Virus record (IMG/VR): IMGVR_UViG_3300025120_000474
Span: 1 to 26,043 of that record
DNA length: 26,043 nt
Strand: one strand, 5' to 3'
DNA from: a virus
In this document: positions 23,851 to 26,043 of the stretch, piece by piece
Position numbering within the stretch: the first letter of the stretch is position 1
How the letters are laid out: the number at the start of each line of letters is the position of its first letter
Position numbers and translations under genes: made by a program
The notes under the pieces: model-generated
The model's input: the letters and a program-made list of their open reading frames with translations, nothing else
Database searches by the model: none
Told to the model about the DNA's origin: nothing

Positions 23851-24288
23851 ATGGCTCATTTTGCTGAAATTAATGACAGCAATGTAGTAACAAGAGTAAT
23901 TGTTGTCGGTAATAAAGATACAGCAGACGCCGCTGGTAATGAAAAAGAATACATTGGCGCTGCATTTTGTGAAAGATTATTTGGTGGAACTTGGAAACAA
24001 ACAAGTTATAATTCAAGTTTTAGAAAAAGATATGCAGGAATTGGATATGAATTTTGGTCTAATTTAAACACATCAGCTGCAGTGTCAGGTGCATTTATTT
24101 CACCTCTTTCAAATGTTGCTTGGACTTCTTGGTCTATGAATACAACTTCTTGTGCATTTGAATGTCCTATAACACAACCTACTCTCACTGATGATCAAAT
24201 GACAGCTGGTAATAGTTACATATGGCTTGAACATGTATATGCTGCTGATACTGACGATCCAAAAACAAAAGGATGGGTTTTAATCTAA
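23851..24288 (+). CDS. Conserved marine phage protein, probably fibre-associated
   Basis: A 145-residue protein starting MAHFAEINDSNVVTRVIVVG, then CERLFGGTWKQTSYN, then FRKRYAGIGYEF. This text is familiar to me from marine phage genomes, where such genes stand near tail fibres, but no function has been set as far as I know. It has no signal peptide or membrane segment. Several Trp residues (TSWSMN, SYIWLEHVY) in a beta-type context suggest a carbohydrate- or surface-binding role, which is a guess. It is first in the unit behind the late promoter and has the strongest ribosome site in the window, so it is probably made in large amounts. Confidence 0.6.
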   Translation: MAHFAEINDSNVVTRVIVVGNKDTADAAGNEKEYIGAAFCERLFGGTWKQTSYNSSFRKRYAGIGYEFWSNLNTSAAVSGAFISPLSNVAWTSWSMNTTSCAFECPITQPTLTDDQMTAGNSYIWLEHVYAADTDDPKTKGWVLI

Positions 24289-24555
24289 ATGGCTTATATT
24301 GGTAACTCTCCTGTATTAGGACAATTTCAAAAGTTAGATGATATTTCATCTGGTTTCAATGATTCTACAACTGCTTTTGCAGTTCAGTCTAGTGGTAAAG
24401 ATGTTAGTATTCAATCACCCCAACAACTATTAGTTTCAATAGATGGGGTTCTACAGGAACCAACTTCCGCTTATACTACTGCATCTTCAACAATTACTTT
24501 TACTGAAGCTCCTAATACAAATGCCACTTTTTTTGCTATATTAATAAATTCTTAA
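24289..24555 (+). CDS. Stand-alone tail-fibre N-terminal-like module
   Basis: An 88-residue protein that starts on the base after the previous stop. MAYIGNSPVLGQFQKLDDIS and SPQQLLVSIDGVLQEPTSAY, with a closing TITFTEAPNT strand, match a beta module often found at the N-terminus of marine phage fibres. There it usually continues into a long fibre. Here it ends with the module itself. It may be an adapter to which another fibre binds, or a remnant. No strong ribosome site is seen; coupling to the gene before it is likely. Confidence 0.62.
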   Translation: MAYIGNSPVLGQFQKLDDISSGFNDSTTAFAVQSSGKDVSIQSPQQLLVSIDGVLQEPTSAYTTASSTITFTEAPNTNATFFAILINS

Positions 24556-24578
24556 AAAATAATGAGCGAAGAATAAGT

Positions 24579-24601
24579 TAAAAATTGAGAAAGAATTTTT
24601 A
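24579..24601 (+). promoter_or_regulatory. A/T hairpin with purine-rich loop before the oxygenase start
   Basis: TAAAAATT at 24579-24586 can pair with AATTTTTA at 24594-24601, giving an eight-pair stem of A/T only. The loop, GAGAAAG, is the only candidate ribosome site for the ATG at 24604. The stem is weak and has no G/C pairs, so it could merely be chance in AT-rich DNA. Confidence 0.25.
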
Positions 24602-24603
24602 TT

Positions 24604-25185
24604 ATGGAAAAAGATTTAACAAAGTATGTTGCTAATTATGAAAATTTTTTAGATGAAAATTATTGCAAAAAAGCAGTAAAAGCTCTAAAAAAAGCAGAGT
24701 GGTCAATTCATCAATTCTATCAAGCAGGTTCAGGTGATCATATTAGTTATGATAATGAACTATCTGTATCTTGGTCAAACATAAAACAAAGACAAGAAAT
24801 TCAAGAAAAATTACACAGTGGTCTAACGAGATATCTTAATGAACTTCCTGATGTTTCTAAAGCAAAAACGCATGATTGGTTTTGTGGTTGGAATGGATAC
24901 ACTCAATTAAGATTTAACAAATATGATGAATCCACACAAATGAAACTCCATTGTGATCATATACATTCTATGTTTGATGGTAATAGAAAAGGAATTCCAA
25001 CATTATCACTTCTTGGTTGTTTAAATGATGATTATGAAGGAGGAGAACTAATAATGTGGGAAGACCAAGAAATTGAATTAAAAAGAGGGTCACTGTTGAT
25101 CTTTCCTAGCAATTTCATGTATCCTCATGAAGTAAAACCTGTAACAAAAGGTTCTCGTTATTCTTATGTATCTTGGGCTTGGTAA
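24604..25185 (+). CDS. 2-oxoglutarate/Fe(II) oxygenase, prolyl-4-hydroxylase-like
   Basis: A 193-residue enzyme of the 2-oxoglutarate/Fe(II) dioxygenase superfamily. The iron ligands are H116 and D118 (LHCDHIH) and H175 (YPHEVKPV), and R185 (KGSRYSYVSW) should bind 2-oxoglutarate. GGELIMW near 147-152 and GSLLIFPS near 162-169 are the usual core strands. Such enzymes hydroxylate protein side chains or small molecules using oxygen; the substrate cannot be told from sequence. Marine T4-like phages often carry them near structural genes, so a virion protein, perhaps an adhesin, is a possible target. The next two genes follow closely, and the last is another oxygenase of a different family. Confidence 0.85.
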   Translation: MEKDLTKYVANYENFLDENYCKKAVKALKKAEWSIHQFYQAGSGDHISYDNELSVSWSNIKQRQEIQEKLHSGLTRYLNELPDVSKAKTHDWFCGWNGYTQLRFNKYDESTQMKLHCDHIHSMFDGNRKGIPTLSLLGCLNDDYEGGELIMWEDQEIELKRGSLLIFPSNFMYPHEVKPVTKGSRYSYVSWAW

Positions 25186-25190
25186 AGGAG
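25185..25190 (+). promoter_or_regulatory. Ribosome binding site AAGGAG deciding the start at 25196
   Basis: AAGGAG directly follows the oxygenase stop and lies five bases before the ATG at 25196. It selects this start over the in-frame ATG at 25166, which would lie inside the oxygenase gene. Confidence 0.75.
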
Positions 25191-25195
25191 AAAAA

Positions 25196-25552
25196 ATGGC
25201 AAAGAAAAAGAAAATAGATACTAGTAAACCAGTTGATGAAAATGAACTATCTGAAGCTTCACAGCAAAAAATTTATAGATTATATGGTGTTAATACAGCA
25301 ATGCATTTATTAAGACCTGGAGCAAAATGGGAAATATCCAATTCATCTTTTTCTCGTTGGGATGATGATAGACCTCAACCAACTTGGAAAGATGTTGAAG
25401 AAACAATGCAGAAGATTAAAGATTTTGAAGATTCAATACCAACAGTTTGGACAGAAAAACAAATAAAAGAAATGACTGGTCAATTTAAACAAATTGAAAA
25501 GGCTATGGATTCTCAAGAAGATAATACTCAAGGAAAAGGTGGATCTGTATAA
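25196..25552 (+). CDS. Small protein, possibly fibre assembly, between two oxygenases
   Basis: A 118-residue protein beginning MAKKKKIDTSKPVDENELSE. The ATG at 25196 is chosen because of the AAGGAG site just upstream. The N-terminal Lys-rich stretch is followed by YGVNTAMHLLRPGAKWEISN, a RWDDDRPQPTW turn, and a helix (KDVEETMQKIKDFEDS). The text P.PTW.EV...M..IK recalls small phage tail-fibre assembly chaperones, but the match is loose. The rest is charged, with a Gln/Asp/Gly-rich tail. Its stop overlaps the next start (TAATG). It may be an assembly factor or an accessory of the oxygenases. Confidence 0.5.
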   Translation: MAKKKKIDTSKPVDENELSEASQQKIYRLYGVNTAMHLLRPGAKWEISNSSFSRWDDDRPQPTWKDVEETMQKIKDFEDSIPTVWTEKQIKEMTGQFKQIEKAMDSQEDNTQGKGGSV

Positions 25553-26043
25553 TGGAATTAAATAATTTGTTCCCCATTCCAGTAGGATGGTTTAATCATG
25601 AAGAAGGTTTAACAGAATCAGAAAAAAAGTTTCTTTTTAATTTAGATCAAAAACCAAATGAAGGCAATACTACAAGTTCTTATAGATATCTTTTAAGAGA
25701 TAAAAAATTATCTAATCTCAACCAATGGATTAATGAATGTGTTGAGAAATACTTTGATGAAATATATAAACCAAAGTTTGATGTAGAACCTTATGTTACA
25801 CAATCTTGGGCAAACTACACTAAAAAAGGTCAGTGGCATCATAAACATAGACATCCAAATAGTTTTATATCAGGTGTTTATTATGTGCAAGCAGATGAAA
25901 CAAAAGATAAAATATTCTTTTTTCATCCAAAAACATATCACACTATAAAGATTCACCCTCCAAGAGATTGGAATTTATTTAATTCAGAAAGCTGGTGGTT
26001 TCCTGTAAAAACAGGATCATTAGTTTTATTTCCATCAAGTTTA
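25552..26043 (+). CDS. 2-oxoglutarate/Fe(II) oxygenase, TIGR02466-like, 3' truncated by window edge
   Basis: An open frame from ATG 25552 to the last base, 164 residues visible. It contains YVTQSWANYTKKGQWHHKHR followed by HPNSFISGVYYVQ. This is the pattern of the TIGR02466/2OG-FeII_Oxy_5 family (SW.N...G..H..H.HP.S..SGVYY). The first iron ligands should be among H96, H97, H99 and H101. GSLVLFPSSL is the strand before the distal His, which lies beyond the window. The family is frequent in marine T4-like phages; its substrate is unknown. It differs clearly from the enzyme at 24604, so this is not a recent duplication. The start overlaps the previous stop by one base. Confidence 0.82.
   Translation, partial: MELNNLFPIPVGWFNHEEGLTESEKKFLFNLDQKPNEGNTTSSYRYLLRDKKLSNLNQWINECVEKYFDEIYKPKFDVEPYVTQSWANYTKKGQWHHKHRHPNSFISGVYYVQADETKDKIFFFHPKTYHTIKIHPPRDWNLFNSESWWFPVKTGSLVLFPSSL

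Noticed and set aside
24562-24576. Four-codon frame (MSEE) in the gap before the oxygenase
   Set aside because: Too short to support as a gene and without a ribosome site; a leader-peptide role cannot be argued from sequence.
25166-25195. Upstream ATG for the 118-residue protein
   Set aside because: It would overlap the oxygenase gene by 20 bases, whereas AAGGAG at 25185-25190 clearly serves the ATG at 25196.

Overview
The window is a late structural module of a T4-like (contractile-tailed) marine phage. Every gene lies on the + strand and the genes are packed almost end to end, often joined by TAATG or ATGA overlaps. The DNA is AT-rich. The order of recognisable baseplate genes (53, hub, 5, PAAR/5.4, 25, 6, 7-like, 8) follows T4 and marine T4-like myoviruses such as cyanophages and pelagiphages. 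AT-rich codon use, a DUF4815-type protein, glycine-rich adhesins and 2-oxoglutarate/Fe(II) oxygenases fit a marine phage. The host cannot be read from the sequence; SAR11-type or cyanobacterial hosts are guesses.

Region 1 (1-5519) is the baseplate hub and spike. It holds the 3' part of gp53, a gp27-like hub protein, a gp5-like OB-fold protein, a separately encoded beta-helix spike ending in an M15-type zinc peptidase domain, and a PAAR tip protein. Region 2 (5527-11764) is the baseplate wedge: gp25, gp6, a protein matching only the C-terminal part of T4 gp7, a small structural protein, and a gp8-like protein enlarged by beta-repeats. Region 3 (11768-18284) holds a 1465-residue DUF4815-type protein, a 636-residue companion that starts with a DPVAQTF motif, and a small coiled-coil protein. 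These are probably peripheral baseplate or fibre-attachment parts.

Region 4 (18284-19408) is a row of four very small genes. They look like two copies of a two-gene cassette: a short peptide with a tail-fibre motif, followed by a beta-rich protein of about 123 residues. One of the four (18874-19023) codes for only 49 residues. Region 5 (19417-23793) has two tandem paralogous glycine-rich adhesin-like proteins, each with two glycine-rich units. The second carries a cupredoxin-like insert. Region 6 (23802-26043) follows the only intergenic exact match to the T4 late promoter box (TATAAATA). It holds two small fibre-associated proteins, a prolyl-4-hydroxylase-like oxygenase, a possible fibre-assembly protein, and a second oxygenase of another family that is cut by the window end.

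Taken together, the genes would build the cell-puncturing spike, the wedge that surrounds it, and a set of host-recognition proteins, with possible enzymatic modification of the latter. No tRNA, CRISPR array, integrase, insertion sequence or reverse-strand gene was seen. The longest stretch without a gene is 57 bases (23794-23850), so there is no large non-coding region.
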